Shown piece by piece: positions 1-5,778 of a stretch of 7,857 bases of DNA. Within the stretch, counting starts at the first letter, position 1; every line of letters begins with the position of its first letter. Source of the stretch: JAICWP01 sp035935775 (GTDB lineage Bacteria > Acidobacteriota > Terriglobia > Terriglobales > Acidobacteriaceae). Below the pieces are notes generated by a model, which ran no database searches, was not told the origin of the DNA, and saw only the letters and a program-made list of their open reading frames with translations. The stretch lies in NCBI GenBank assembly GCA_035935775.1, contig DASYWT010000057.1, positions 1-7,857 on the forward strand. Reading direction: 5' to 3'. Both the position numbers and the translations under genes were made by a program.

Positions 1-110
1 TGCTGCCGGAGTTCTTCGCTGTCCAGGCTCTCGCGGGCTTTGCGAAAAACGAACAGGTCCCAGGCTGCGTCGTCCGGGGCGGCGTGGGAAATTTCAACAG
101 TGGCATGCAT
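1..110 (-). CDS. 5' end of an unidentified protein gene (partial)
   Basis: The minus strand is open from an ATG at 110-108 to the window edge. It encodes 36 residues beginning MHATVEISHAAPDDAAW and continuing with an acidic, Arg/Glu-rich stretch (DLFVFRKARESLD) that reads like a genuine soluble N-terminus. No signal peptide or membrane segment is visible. There is no convincing Shine-Dalgarno upstream. A second ATG at 106-104 opens another frame, but its Pro/Thr-rich product looks less protein-like. The gene follows asnA in the same direction across a 383-bp repeat-bearing gap, so it is probably transcribed separately. Too little is present to name a family. Confidence 0.4.
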   Translation of the reverse strand, partial: MHATVEISHAAPDDAAWDLFVFRKARESLDSEELRQ

Positions 111-194
111 AAGAGCTACAAACCGTTAGAACGTGACCGCATGTTTCCGGATGCCCAACTCTGGAATGGTGCTGGGAAAATTCTCTCGGACGGA

Positions 195-228
195 GTCATT
201 CTGAGGCGCTTCAGCCCCGAAGAATCTC
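195..228 (+). repeat. Dispersed GTCATYCTGA-type repeat, copy 1
   Basis: The sequence begins GTCATTCTGAGGCGC and ends CGAAGAATCTC, with a short central GCGCTTCAGCCCC segment. It shares head and tail with the copies at 374-432, 2594-2645, 5835-5882 and 6022-6074. From general knowledge, such elements are common between genes in acidobacterial genomes and are often mistranslated as short ORFs containing 'HPERSE'-like strings. Confidence 0.6.
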
Positions 229-373
229 GCGTGCACTATCGCGCTCGATTACTGCGGCAGAAACTGGGCAGTACGTGGCGGGTCCCCGCCTTCACACAAT
301 TGTGCTGAATCAAACACGGAAAAATACAACTGGAAACTCCGTGGGACCACGGTGATGGTCTTAGCAGAATGGG

Positions 374-432
374 GGCCTTTCGACTCGCAGGGTGGTCCGC
401 AAGCGAACCACCCTTGCTCCGCTCAAGATGAC
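374..432 (-). repeat. Dispersed GTCATYCTGA-type repeat with internal hairpin, copy 2
   Basis: Read on the minus strand it begins GTCATCTTGAGCGGAGC and ends GCGAGTCGAAAGGCC, matching the family head and tail. A strong inverted repeat (389-414) sits between them: arms AGGGTGGT and ACCACCCT, extended inward by further pairs including one G-T. The hairpin is not followed by a T-run on either strand, so it looks like part of the repeat rather than an intrinsic terminator. It could still protect the 3' end of the asnA transcript, whose stop codon lies about 60 bases upstream of it. Confidence 0.65.
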
Positions 433-493
433 ATACGTAGAACTGCTTGCTACTCCCTCAAGTCTTACCTGAGCATAAACGGCCCACCGTCAT

Positions 494-1636
494 CTACTCC
501 AGCACAAAAATATTCTTGCGGGAGCAGATGTCTTTCAGAATTTTCGGCCACACGCTCACCGTCACCTCGCCCAGATGCGCCTTGCGCAGCAGAAGCATCA
601 GGGTTCGCGCCTGCCCTACTCCGCCGCCGATGCTGAGCGGAATATGACTATTCAGAATGGCCTGGTGGTAAGGGAACTTGAGAAAGTCCGTCTGCCCCGC
701 CATGCTGAGCTGCTTGCGCAGCGAGTCCGCGTTCACGCGGATGCCCATGGAAGTCAGCTCATGGCGGCGGCGCGTGACCGGGTTCCACACCAGGATGTCG
801 CCATTCAGGCCATGCATGGGGCGGCCGTCCTGCGAACGCGTCTCGGTGACCCAGTCATCATAATCGGCGGCGCGATTCTCGTGCGGATACCCATCAGCCA
901 GCGGCCAGCCGATGCCGATAATGAAGATCGCGGGGTACTTCTGCAGCACCTGGGTCTCGCGCTGCTTGCGCGGCAGGTCGGGGTACATGTCCAGGATTTC
1001 CTCGGCGTGCAGGAAAGTGAGCTTCTCCGGCAGGCTCGGGTATTTGCTGCTATTGAGCTGAGGGAATAATTCCTGCGCGTAACGCTCGGCGCCCACCAGC
1101 ACCGTCCAGATCTTGTTAACGATTTCCTTCAGGAATTGCAGGTTGCGCTGCTCCGCTGTGATTACCCGCTCCCAATCCCACTGGTCCACGTAAACGCTGT
1201 GGTCGTGGTCGAGGAAGTAGTCCTTGCGCACGGCTCGCATGTCGGTGCACAGGCCTTCGCCTACGCGCATAGCGAACTGGCGCAGGGCCATCCGTTTCCA
1301 CTTGGTGGCGGCCTGTACGATCTGCGCGTCCACCGGATGCTGCTCGCGGTCATTCGAGATGTGAAAAGAGATGGGGGTACGCGAGCCGTCCCGGTCCAGC
1401 AGGTCGTTGACTCCGCTCTCCGCATCCACCAGCAAAGGGACGGTAACCATCATCAGGTTAAGTTCGCGGCAAAGGTTGTCCTCAATGTAGCGCTTGACAG
1501 CAAAGATGGCCTGCTGCGTCTGCTTGCGGTCGAGCAGGGGGGTGTAGTCGTTGGGGAGGACCTTCTCCAGTTCGCGATAGTCGCCGATGCCGGGGCCCGC
1601 CAGATCTGCCCGCTTGTCTGCCAATACGGTGGACAT
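494..1636 (-). CDS. asnA: Aspartate-ammonia ligase (asparagine synthetase A)
   Basis: This 380-residue protein makes asparagine in the cytoplasm from aspartate, ammonia and ATP, giving AMP and PPi, using a class II aminoacyl-tRNA-synthetase-like fold. Family landmarks appear in order: KWKR (112-115), GEGL (126-129), HSVYVDQWDWERV (146-158), YDDW (259-262), HGLNGDILVWNPV (275-287), SMGIRV (296-301) and GGGVGQAR (337-344) followed by a Leu-rich helix. It is about 50 residues longer than E. coli AsnA (330 aa). Most of the excess is a poorly conserved N-terminal extension of about 35 residues. The last glycine-rich motif reads GQARTLMLLL rather than the GQSRLTMLLL I recall from enterobacteria. 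The start is supported by AAGGAG seven bases upstream. The gene stands alone, with gaps on both sides. I am confident of the family. Confidence 0.96.
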   Translation of the reverse strand: MSTVLADKRADLAGPGIGDYRELEKVLPNDYTPLLDRKQTQQAIFAVKRYIEDNLCRELNLMMVTVPLLVDAESGVNDLLDRDGSRTPISFHISNDREQHPVDAQIVQAATKWKRMALRQFAMRVGEGLCTDMRAVRKDYFLDHDHSVYVDQWDWERVITAEQRNLQFLKEIVNKIWTVLVGAERYAQELFPQLNSSKYPSLPEKLTFLHAEEILDMYPDLPRKQRETQVLQKYPAIFIIGIGWPLADGYPHENRAADYDDWVTETRSQDGRPMHGLNGDILVWNPVTRRRHELTSMGIRVNADSLRKQLSMAGQTDFLKFPYHQAILNSHIPLSIGGGVGQARTLMLLLRKAHLGEVTVSVWPKILKDICSRKNIFVLE

Positions 1637-1643
1637 AGCTCAT

Positions 1644-1649
1644 CTCCTT
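1644..1649 (-). promoter_or_regulatory. Ribosome binding site of asnA
   Basis: The minus strand reads AAGGAG followed by a 7-base spacer and the ATG at 1636-1634. This fixes the start of asnA, so the N-terminal extension relative to shorter homologues appears to be really translated. Confidence 0.75.
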
Positions 1650-1734
1650 GTTGATGCTGAAGCCTTATGGTCGCGCGAGCGGGTGGTAGGGCTCAGTAAC
1701 CACGGTCACAGACGAATGTGCGCAGGGGAACCGC

Positions 1735-2544
1735 TCAATCGGGTTCTGATGGGGAGGTCCGAGAGATAGCTGATAGGAAATTCGTGTAGCACTCCTCGCA
1801 AACCCAGTCGCGGCCGTTGGTGTAGCCGGTGGAGTGCTCTGGGCCGGTTATGGTGTTCAATTCCCAGCCACAGATTTCACATTGCCCCTGCTGCCAAGCT
1901 GCCGGCTGCAGCTCGAATTTAGGATCATCTTTCAAGCTAAGGTCGAAGAAGGCCCGACCGGTGTCCTTCTCGACCAGGATGTCCATAGGCTTCCATTGTT
2001 GTTTGCGCCAGGCGAAGCGGGACAACGCTCGAATTTGTGGTTGCAGAGAGTCCCGATCCCACATTTGATTGTGGATCTGGACAAGATTCCGGAGCCCTTT
2101 GGCAGTGCGCTCGTCGTCGGGAAAAAGGTTAGCCACGCATGTGCGAGCGTCCTCGAGACGAACCCCATGCGACGTAAGCAGATTGGCAGCAAGAGACCGC
2201 GTTTCCCGCAACAGACCGAGCAACAGATGCTCGGACCCGATGTGCTTGTGACCGAGGCGCTCAGCTTCTTCCGCGGCGTAGGCAAGGACACGCTTGGACT
2301 CGTTACTGACCGGCATGTCCACGGAAGTCGAGACCGTCTCGCGCACGGTGGTGCGGGACTCGACTTCTTTGTGCAACGCTTCCAGCGACGTGTTGGGCAG
2401 GAGGCGCCGGCTGAGAGATGGGTCCTCGCGCACAAAGGCCAGCAGCAAGTGTTCCGTTTCCACTTGTTGGGCACCAAACTGGCTAGCCTCACAGCGCGCA
2501 AAGAAAATAACGCGCCTTGCCTTTTCCGTGTAGCGCTCAAACAT
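1735..2544 (-). CDS. Clp N-terminal-domain protein with C-terminal zinc-ribbon-like motif
   Basis: This 269-residue soluble protein has two Clp-N (ClpA/ClpC-type) repeats. Repeat 1 spans about residues 2-65, with VETEHLLLAFV at 28-38. Repeat 2 spans about 77-140, with HIGSEHLLLGLL at 101-112. No Walker A or B motif follows, so it cannot be a Clp ATPase. The C-terminal half, about 150-269, has two CxxC pairs (C222/C225 and C249/C252) that probably bind one zinc. In ClpC, Clp-N domains receive adaptors and phospho-arginine substrates. A stand-alone version may act as a decoy, adaptor or stress protein, but this is inference. The start MFERYTEKARRVIFFAR is the normal Clp-N beginning and has a GGAG-like site upstream. 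The 42 codons open further upstream translate a dispersed repeat and should be excluded. asnA lies downstream on the same strand after 98 bp. Confidence 0.85.
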   Translation of the reverse strand: MFERYTEKARRVIFFARCEASQFGAQQVETEHLLLAFVREDPSLSRRLLPNTSLEALHKEVESRTTVRETVSTSVDMPVSNESKRVLAYAAEEAERLGHKHIGSEHLLLGLLRETRSLAANLLTSHGVRLEDARTCVANLFPDDERTAKGLRNLVQIHNQMWDRDSLQPQIRALSRFAWRKQQWKPMDILVEKDTGRAFFDLSLKDDPKFELQPAAWQQGQCEICGWELNTITGPEHSTGYTNGRDWVCEECYTNFLSAISRTSPSEPD

Positions 2545-2593
2545 GGCTGCGCTCCGCTCGGGGTAAGAGTGTACTCCGAATTCGGAAAAAGCA

Positions 2594-2645
2594 GGTCCTT
2601 CACTGCGCTCCCTCGCGTTCGCTCGGTCGCGCAGTTCAGGATGAC
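2594..2645 (-). repeat. Dispersed GTCATYCTGA-type repeat, copy 3
   Basis: Read on the minus strand it runs GTCATCCTGAACTGCGCGACC ... GCAGTGAAGGACC (ends shown). It sits about 50 bp upstream of the Clp-N gene start, inside that gene's likely leader. A 12-bp perfect palindrome, TCCGAATTCGGA, lies next to it at 2575-2586. Translated in the frame of the downstream gene, the repeat gives a CHPELRDRANARERSEG string, a typical false N-terminal extension. Confidence 0.7.
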
Positions 2646-2681
2646 AACTGTTAGGAAAGGCAAACCACAAAAGGGGACATC

Positions 2682-2748
2682 AATTGCGCTTCAAGGAACA
2701 CAGGTTATCTACGAGAATTGCGCTCTAGGGAACACACGTATCTACGAG
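2682..2748 (-). repeat. 33/34-bp tandem duplication across the 3' end of the reductase gene
   Basis: Two adjacent near-identical units occupy 2682-2715 and 2716-2748. On the plus strand both begin AATTGCGCT, share GGAACACA in the middle and end TATCTACGAG or GTATCTACGAG. The second unit contains the TAG stop (2744-2742) and final codons of the reductase, so the duplicated segment spans the gene end. The first unit carries a second CTCGTAG copy just downstream. This looks like a local slippage or duplication event. Confidence 0.8.
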
Positions 2749-3521
2749 GTTTTGGCCGCCTTGGCCGGGATCCAGTAAATCTCTTCCTTAAGATTGTCTT
2801 TGCTGAAGCCCACGCGCTGCAGGATGCCTTTGCCGTTCTCGATCATCTGCGGATGCCCGCACAGGTAAGCGGTGGTGTTTTGAGAGCTCAAGCCCCACAG
2901 GTCGGCGTATTTGCGGATCAGATCGTCGGCGCGCCCGCGCTCGCCTTTCCAGGCGCTATCCTCCCAGGGACGGCTGATGGTGGCCACGTACTTGAGCCAT
3001 GGCGCCTCGGCGGCCACCTTGCTGATTTCCTCGTAGTAACCGAATTCCCAGGAACGGCTGGCGCCGTTGAGCAGGTAGAGCATGTGGCCGTCGGGGAATT
3101 TACCCTCCTTCCAGTCGCGCTGAAGCGTGCGAATGTAGCTGACGAAAGGGGCGATTCCGGTCACCGTGCACACCAGGAGGTGATTGCGCGGACCGCGGCC
3201 GGAATCAAGCACAAACCTGCCCTTGGAGGATTTGCGCATGCTGAGCTGGTCGCCGGGTTTCAAGGCGTGAAGCAGAGGCGTGAGTTCACCATGCGGAACA
3301 AGCTCAAAGAAGAACTCGAGCTGCTCCTCGTAAGGCGAAGAAACAATGGAGTAAGCGCGCTCCACCAGCCGCATCGGTCCATCCACGCCCAGAGTGGCGT
3401 ATTGCCCGGCCGTAAAGGTGAAGGGACCGCCGGGAGCTATGCGGGCAGACCACAGGTCTGGGGCAAACTCCTTGCATTCCAGAACGGTGGCCCGGTAGAA
3501 CTTGCTCTCATCGAAGGGCAT
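2742..3521 (-). CDS. fpr: Ferredoxin/flavodoxin-NADP+ reductase (FAD-dependent, Fpr-type)
   Basis: This 259-residue cytosolic flavoenzyme would transfer electrons between NADPH and ferredoxin or flavodoxin. The N-terminal FAD-binding barrel covers about residues 5-105, with FTAGQY (36-41) and the RAYS flavin motif (55-58). The NADP-binding domain covers about 112-250, with TVTGIAPFVSYI (119-130) in the pyrophosphate loop and AYLCGHPQMI (218-227). Near the C-terminus is EEIYW (246-250). Bacterial Fpr proteins usually end at or near this Trp, so the extra IPAKAAKTS tail is a small extension. No covalently attached ferredoxin domain is present. It follows the receiver ORF after 30 bases on the same strand, suggesting co-transcription. 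No clear Shine-Dalgarno precedes the ATG, so translation may depend on coupling. Its 3' end lies in a tandem duplication. Confidence 0.92.
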   Translation of the reverse strand: MPFDESKFYRATVLECKEFAPDLWSARIAPGGPFTFTAGQYATLGVDGPMRLVERAYSIVSSPYEEQLEFFFELVPHGELTPLLHALKPGDQLSMRKSSKGRFVLDSGRGPRNHLLVCTVTGIAPFVSYIRTLQRDWKEGKFPDGHMLYLLNGASRSWEFGYYEEISKVAAEAPWLKYVATISRPWEDSAWKGERGRADDLIRKYADLWGLSSQNTTAYLCGHPQMIENGKGILQRVGFSKDNLKEEIYWIPAKAAKTS

Positions 3522-3551
3522 AAGCCGGCGGCTTGAGCAGCCGCTGGGAAT

Positions 3552-3851
3552 TCAGGCGGCCTCCTCAGAGCCGTTCCTCCCATTCAGAAATATGATCCGC
3601 TGCGCCGGATCGGTGGCCTCGATGCGCCGGGCGAAGTCCTTGCCTCGGTCCGGATCTCGCCGGAGGTCCAGCAGGATCGCATCATAGTAGCTGGGATGCC
3701 AAAGCATCCCGGCTGCCATCCGATTTCTCGCCCAGTGTACATCATAACCGGCGCCAGCCAGTCTTTCGCGGAGGATAGCGCCCACGGTGGGGTCGTCGGC
3801 AACGAGCAGGACTCGATTAAGAAACGTCTCCGGTTCCACGGCGAACGGCAA
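3552..3851 (-). CDS. Truncated, degenerate response-regulator receiver domain
   Basis: This product of up to 99 residues begins a CheY-like fold: RVLLVADDP (13-21) supplies the acidic pair D19/D20, and YYDAILLDLRR (55-65) supplies a probable phosphoacceptor D62. The normally conserved Thr/Ser after strand 4 is Asn (RIIFLNG, N90). The protein stops there, lacking strand 5, the conserved Lys and helix 5. Canonical receivers are about 120 residues. It may be a non-phosphorylatable pseudo-receiver or a decaying gene. No output domain exists, and the 30 bases before the reductase gene cannot encode the missing part. The start is uncertain: TTG at 3851-3849 is used here and GTG at 3839-3837 is another option. 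No ATG lies in frame, although the frame is open back to the TGA at 3932-3930. Confidence 0.6.
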   Translation of the reverse strand: MPFAVEPETFLNRVLLVADDPTVGAILRERLAGAGYDVHWARNRMAAGMLWHPSYYDAILLDLRRDPDRGKDFARRIEATDPAQRIIFLNGRNGSEEAA

Positions 3852-3852
3852 G

Positions 3853-3933
3853 TCAAACAGATTGGTTTCTAAAAGATGAGATGCGCGGTGTGCCCGTGAC
3901 GGTTTCGGGCAGGGCAGCAGAGCCCTGCGTCAT
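3853..3933 (-). CDS. Possible 26-codon bridging ORF (leader or coupling peptide)
   Basis: An ATG at 3933-3931 overlaps the TGA of the Cys-rich gene as ATGA. It opens a 26-residue frame (MTQGSAALPETV...) ending in TGA at 3855-3853, one base before the TTG proposed as the receiver start. This stop-start arrangement could couple translation along the operon. The peptide resembles no family I know, and an ORF of this size can arise by chance. Confidence 0.2.
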   Translation of the reverse strand: MTQGSAALPETVTGTPRISSFRNQSV

Positions 3934-4118
3934 CTGCCGCCAGGGTTGTGGCAGGCGCAGGTGCAGCCTGGCAGGGTGCACTCGTCGTGGCGATCGTCAG
4001 CCTGATCGGAGCAGCAGGGCGAAACCACGGCCGGCCAGCTTCCGGCAGCATAGCCAAAACAGGCGCTTGCCGGCGATGCGGCGGGGGCGGCACCGTGGGA
4101 ATCATGCTCAGCCGTCAT
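3930..4118 (-). CDS. Small cysteine-rich protein with C-terminal CTCxCH motif
   Basis: This hypothetical protein has 62 residues. It has an Ala/Pro-rich N-terminal half and a Cys/His cluster at the C-terminus: C35-C36, then DDRHDECTLPGCTCACH (41-57), giving C47, C52, C54, C56 and H57. Such clustering suggests binding of zinc or another metal, or redox activity, but no function is established by sequence. It has no clear signal peptide or membrane helix. The start is well supported by a perfect AGGAGG site seven bases upstream, so the longer frame extending to 4223 is not used. It is the first gene of the probable operon with the receiver and the reductase. The shared redox theme makes a role with the reductase conceivable, but that is inference. 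Confidence 0.65.
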   Translation of the reverse strand: MTAEHDSHGAAPAASPASACFGYAAGSWPAVVSPCCSDQADDRHDECTLPGCTCACHNPGGR

Positions 4119-4125
4119 CAGTGCT

Positions 4126-4131
4126 CCTCCT
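4126..4131 (-). promoter_or_regulatory. Strong ribosome binding site for the Cys-rich protein
   Basis: The minus strand reads AGGAGG with a 7-base spacer to the ATG at 4118-4116. It is the best Shine-Dalgarno in the window and is the main reason for accepting this small ORF and for rejecting the upstream in-frame ATG near 4223. Confidence 0.8.
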
Positions 4132-4247
4132 GGAAACGTCCAACCAAACCTGGGTTTGATCCGCCCAACCCTGGGTTCCCGAAGAACCCGCCTCGGCTGA
4201 TGGGGAACCCTTGCCAGCCTCAAACACAGGAGGTGGACTCGCCGACA

Positions 4248-4453
4248 AATCAGCCCGCAGGGCGGAACAGATATTAGCCCAAGGCGTGAATCAGTGCGCA
4301 GGGTGGAGCAGATATTAGCCCTAGGCGTGAATCAGCCCGCAGGGTGGAACAGATTTTAGCCCAGCGCGTGAATCAGCCCGCAGTGCAAAATAGATTTTAG
4401 CCCCTAGGCGTGAATCAGCCCGCAGGGCGGAACAGATTTTAGCCCAGGGCGTG
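4248..4453 (+). repeat. Five-copy 41-bp tandem repeat array
   Basis: Five head-to-tail units lie at 4248-4288, 4289-4329, 4330-4370, 4371-4412 and 4413-4453. Four are 41 bp and the fourth is 42 bp. Each begins AATCAG, continues CCCGCAGGG (with variants) and GGAACAGATTTTAGCCC (or ATATTAGCCC), and ends GGCGTG or GCGTG. Copies differ by a few substitutions. The variable block just before the final GCGTG (CAAG, CTAG, CAGC, CCTAG, CAGG) is where most divergence lies. The last unit runs directly into a perfect hairpin, so the array looks like amplification of the left part of a longer dispersed element. Confidence 0.9.
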
Positions 4454-4462
4454 AGCCCTGGG
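4443..4462 (+). repeat. Perfect hairpin closing the tandem array
   Basis: An 8-bp perfect stem, CCCAGGGC and GCCCTGGG, encloses the loop GTGA. The left arm belongs to tandem unit 5 and the right arm follows the array. No T-run follows on either strand, so it is scored as a REP-like palindrome rather than a terminator. A second hairpin (GCCCC, loop TTCA, GGGGC) lies at 4486-4499. Confidence 0.75.
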
Positions 4463-4602
4463 AAAATGGCTCATAAGAAATCGGAGCCCCTTCAGGGGCG
4501 GCACGCTAACCAGCACCAACGTGATCCGTGTCCAGACAACCGATTCTGGATTTGCTCTTACTTCGTGCCCTTTGTCGTGAAAAGCCCCTTAGAATAGCAA
4601 CC

Positions 4603-5763
4603 ATGTCACAACCTCCGGCAGAGCGGGAAGTGATTCAGGCGTTACAGGAGAACTGGCGCGCCGAGGTGCAGAGCGGGCGCATGTATCGCGAACTAGCCGA
4701 GCACGAGCGCGACGCTCGGCGCAAAGCTGTCCTGCTGCGCATGGCCGAGGCTGAAGAACGGCATGCGGCGCGCTGGGAAAAAAAGCTGCAGGAGCACGGC
4801 ATTGAACCCAGCCGCGAAGACACCTGGCGGCAGCGGATGAGTCGCTGGTTCAGCCGCCAAGCGGGAACCGCCGCGGCCATTCGCCGTATGGAAGCCGCCG
4901 AAGAACGCGACAGCGCGCGCTACTCGGCGCAGCGCGACCGGGCGCTGGGAGAGGACAGGGAAGTAAAGGAGATCCTCGGCGGCATCGCTTTGGAAGAGAA
5001 GGCGCACCGCCGAGCGCTGCAATCCATGGTCCCCGTGCTCGGCCCGCGCAGCGTGCTGGACGCCATCCTCAAGCGCGAGCGCTGGCATGGACGCGGCGGC
5101 AGTTGGGTGGCCGACGCCATCTATGGCGTCAATGACGGACTGGGAGCCGTGTTCGGCATCGTCTCCGGCGTGGCCGGGGCCACCGACAATCAGCGCCACT
5201 ATGTGCTCATAGCCGGACTGGCGGGCATGATCGCCTCGGCCCTCTCCATGGGAGCAGGCGCCTACCTGGCTGTGAAGAGCGAGCGCGAGGTTTACGAAGC
5301 CGAAATCGGGCGCGAAAGGGAAGAGGTGGAGGAGAATCCCGAAGAAGAAAAGGAGGAGATGGCGCTCTTCTACCAGTTGCAGGGTTTCAGCGAGGAAGAG
5401 TCGCAGCGCATGGCGGCACGGCTGGCGGAAAACCCGGAGCAGATGGTGCAGGCCATGGCGCAGCAGGAACTGGGCCTCTCCGAGCATCATTTTCCCAATC
5501 CCTGGGTGTCTTCTGGATCGGCTGCCGTCTCCACCGCCGTCGGTGCTTTCATTCCCATCATTCCGTTTTTCTTTATGGGCGGATTCCGGGCCGTGGTGGT
5601 GGCATTTGTAATCAGCATTGCCGCTCATTTTGTAGTGGGAGCATCGAAGTCGCTGATTACGGCGCGGCCCTGGTGGTCTTCCGGCCTGGAAATGACCTTC
5701 GTAGGAATTCTGGAGGCAGCGGTCACCTACAGCCTGGGGCTGGCTTTTGGGGCGATCGGCTAG
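4603..5763 (+). CDS. mbfA: Ferritin-like/VIT1 fusion membrane iron transporter (MbfA-type)
   Basis: This is a 386-residue fusion. The N-terminal ferritin-like (erythrin) four-helix domain, about residues 8-142, carries the di-iron ligand pattern: E21, E51-x2-H54, a Glu near 100 and E132-x2-H135. The C-terminal VIT1/CCC1 domain starts near 167 (WVADAIYGVNDGLGAVFG). It has about five membrane segments, near 172-192, 200-223, 306-326, 329-347 and 364-385. A Glu-rich cytoplasmic stretch (227-292, including EEVEENPEEEKEEM) lies between segments 2 and 3, where VIT1 proteins bind metal. In characterised rhizobial MbfA the protein exports iron and protects against iron and peroxide stress. A similar role here is inferred. 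The ATG at 4603 fits the family start although its Shine-Dalgarno is weak. An alternative GTG lies at 4528. The gene is monocistronic. Confidence 0.9.
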   Translation: MSQPPAEREVIQALQENWRAEVQSGRMYRELAEHERDARRKAVLLRMAEAEERHAARWEKKLQEHGIEPSREDTWRQRMSRWFSRQAGTAAAIRRMEAAEERDSARYSAQRDRALGEDREVKEILGGIALEEKAHRRALQSMVPVLGPRSVLDAILKRERWHGRGGSWVADAIYGVNDGLGAVFGIVSGVAGATDNQRHYVLIAGLAGMIASALSMGAGAYLAVKSEREVYEAEIGREREEVEENPEEEKEEMALFYQLQGFSEEESQRMAARLAENPEQMVQAMAQQELGLSEHHFPNPWVSSGSAAVSTAVGAFIPIIPFFFMGGFRAVVVAFVISIAAHFVVGASKSLITARPWWSSGLEMTFVGILEAAVTYSLGLAFGAIG

Positions 5764-5778
5764 GGGGAACTTCTTCGC

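Larger units (their letters stand above)
111..493. other. Intergenic region with two dispersed-repeat copies, no gene
   Basis: This lies between the partial gene at the window edge and the 3' end of asnA, both on the minus strand. Short plus-strand ORFs here have no ribosome binding site and run through repeat sequence, so I do not call them. The region holds two copies of the dispersed GTCATYCTGA repeat (195-228 and 374-432). It also has a weak CCGTGG/CCACGG inverted repeat (339-344 and 347-352) that lacks a T-run close behind it and is not a convincing terminator. Confidence 0.6.
4119..4602. other. Divergent intergenic region rich in repeats and hairpins
   Basis: This separates the minus-strand Cys-rich/receiver/reductase cluster from the plus-strand MbfA-like gene and should hold both promoters. 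I cannot place either with confidence. About 45 percent of it is a 41-bp tandem array (4248-4453). Flanking it are perfect hairpins at 4173-4189 (GGGTTC/GAACCC), 4443-4462 and 4486-4499 (GCCCC/GGGGC). A GTG-started in-frame extension of the MbfA-like gene back to 4528 lacks a ribosome binding site and is not used. Confidence 0.6.

Noticed and set aside
339..352. Inverted repeat CCGTGG/CCACGG as a terminator for asnA
   Set aside because: The loop is only two bases at full pairing and the nearest T-run on the minus strand is separated by about ten bases.
352..647. Plus-strand ORFs between the partial gene and asnA
   Set aside because: They cross a dispersed repeat and run into the antisense of asnA, with no ribosome binding site or family resemblance.
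2545..2670. 42-codon N-terminal extension of the Clp-N protein
   Set aside because: It translates the dispersed repeat at 2594-2645, and the Clp-N family start MFERYTEKARR lies at 2544.
4119..4223. Longer start for the Cys-rich protein at 4223
   Set aside because: A perfect AGGAGG precedes the internal ATG at 4118, and the extra segment is Arg/Pro-rich noise over palindromic DNA.
4248..4453. Tandem array considered as a CRISPR
   Set aside because: Units are contiguous with no unique spacers, and no cas genes are present.
4528..4602. GTG-initiated N-terminal extension of the MbfA-like protein
   Set aside because: It has no ribosome binding site, does not resemble the family, and the ATG at 4603 begins the ferritin-like domain properly.
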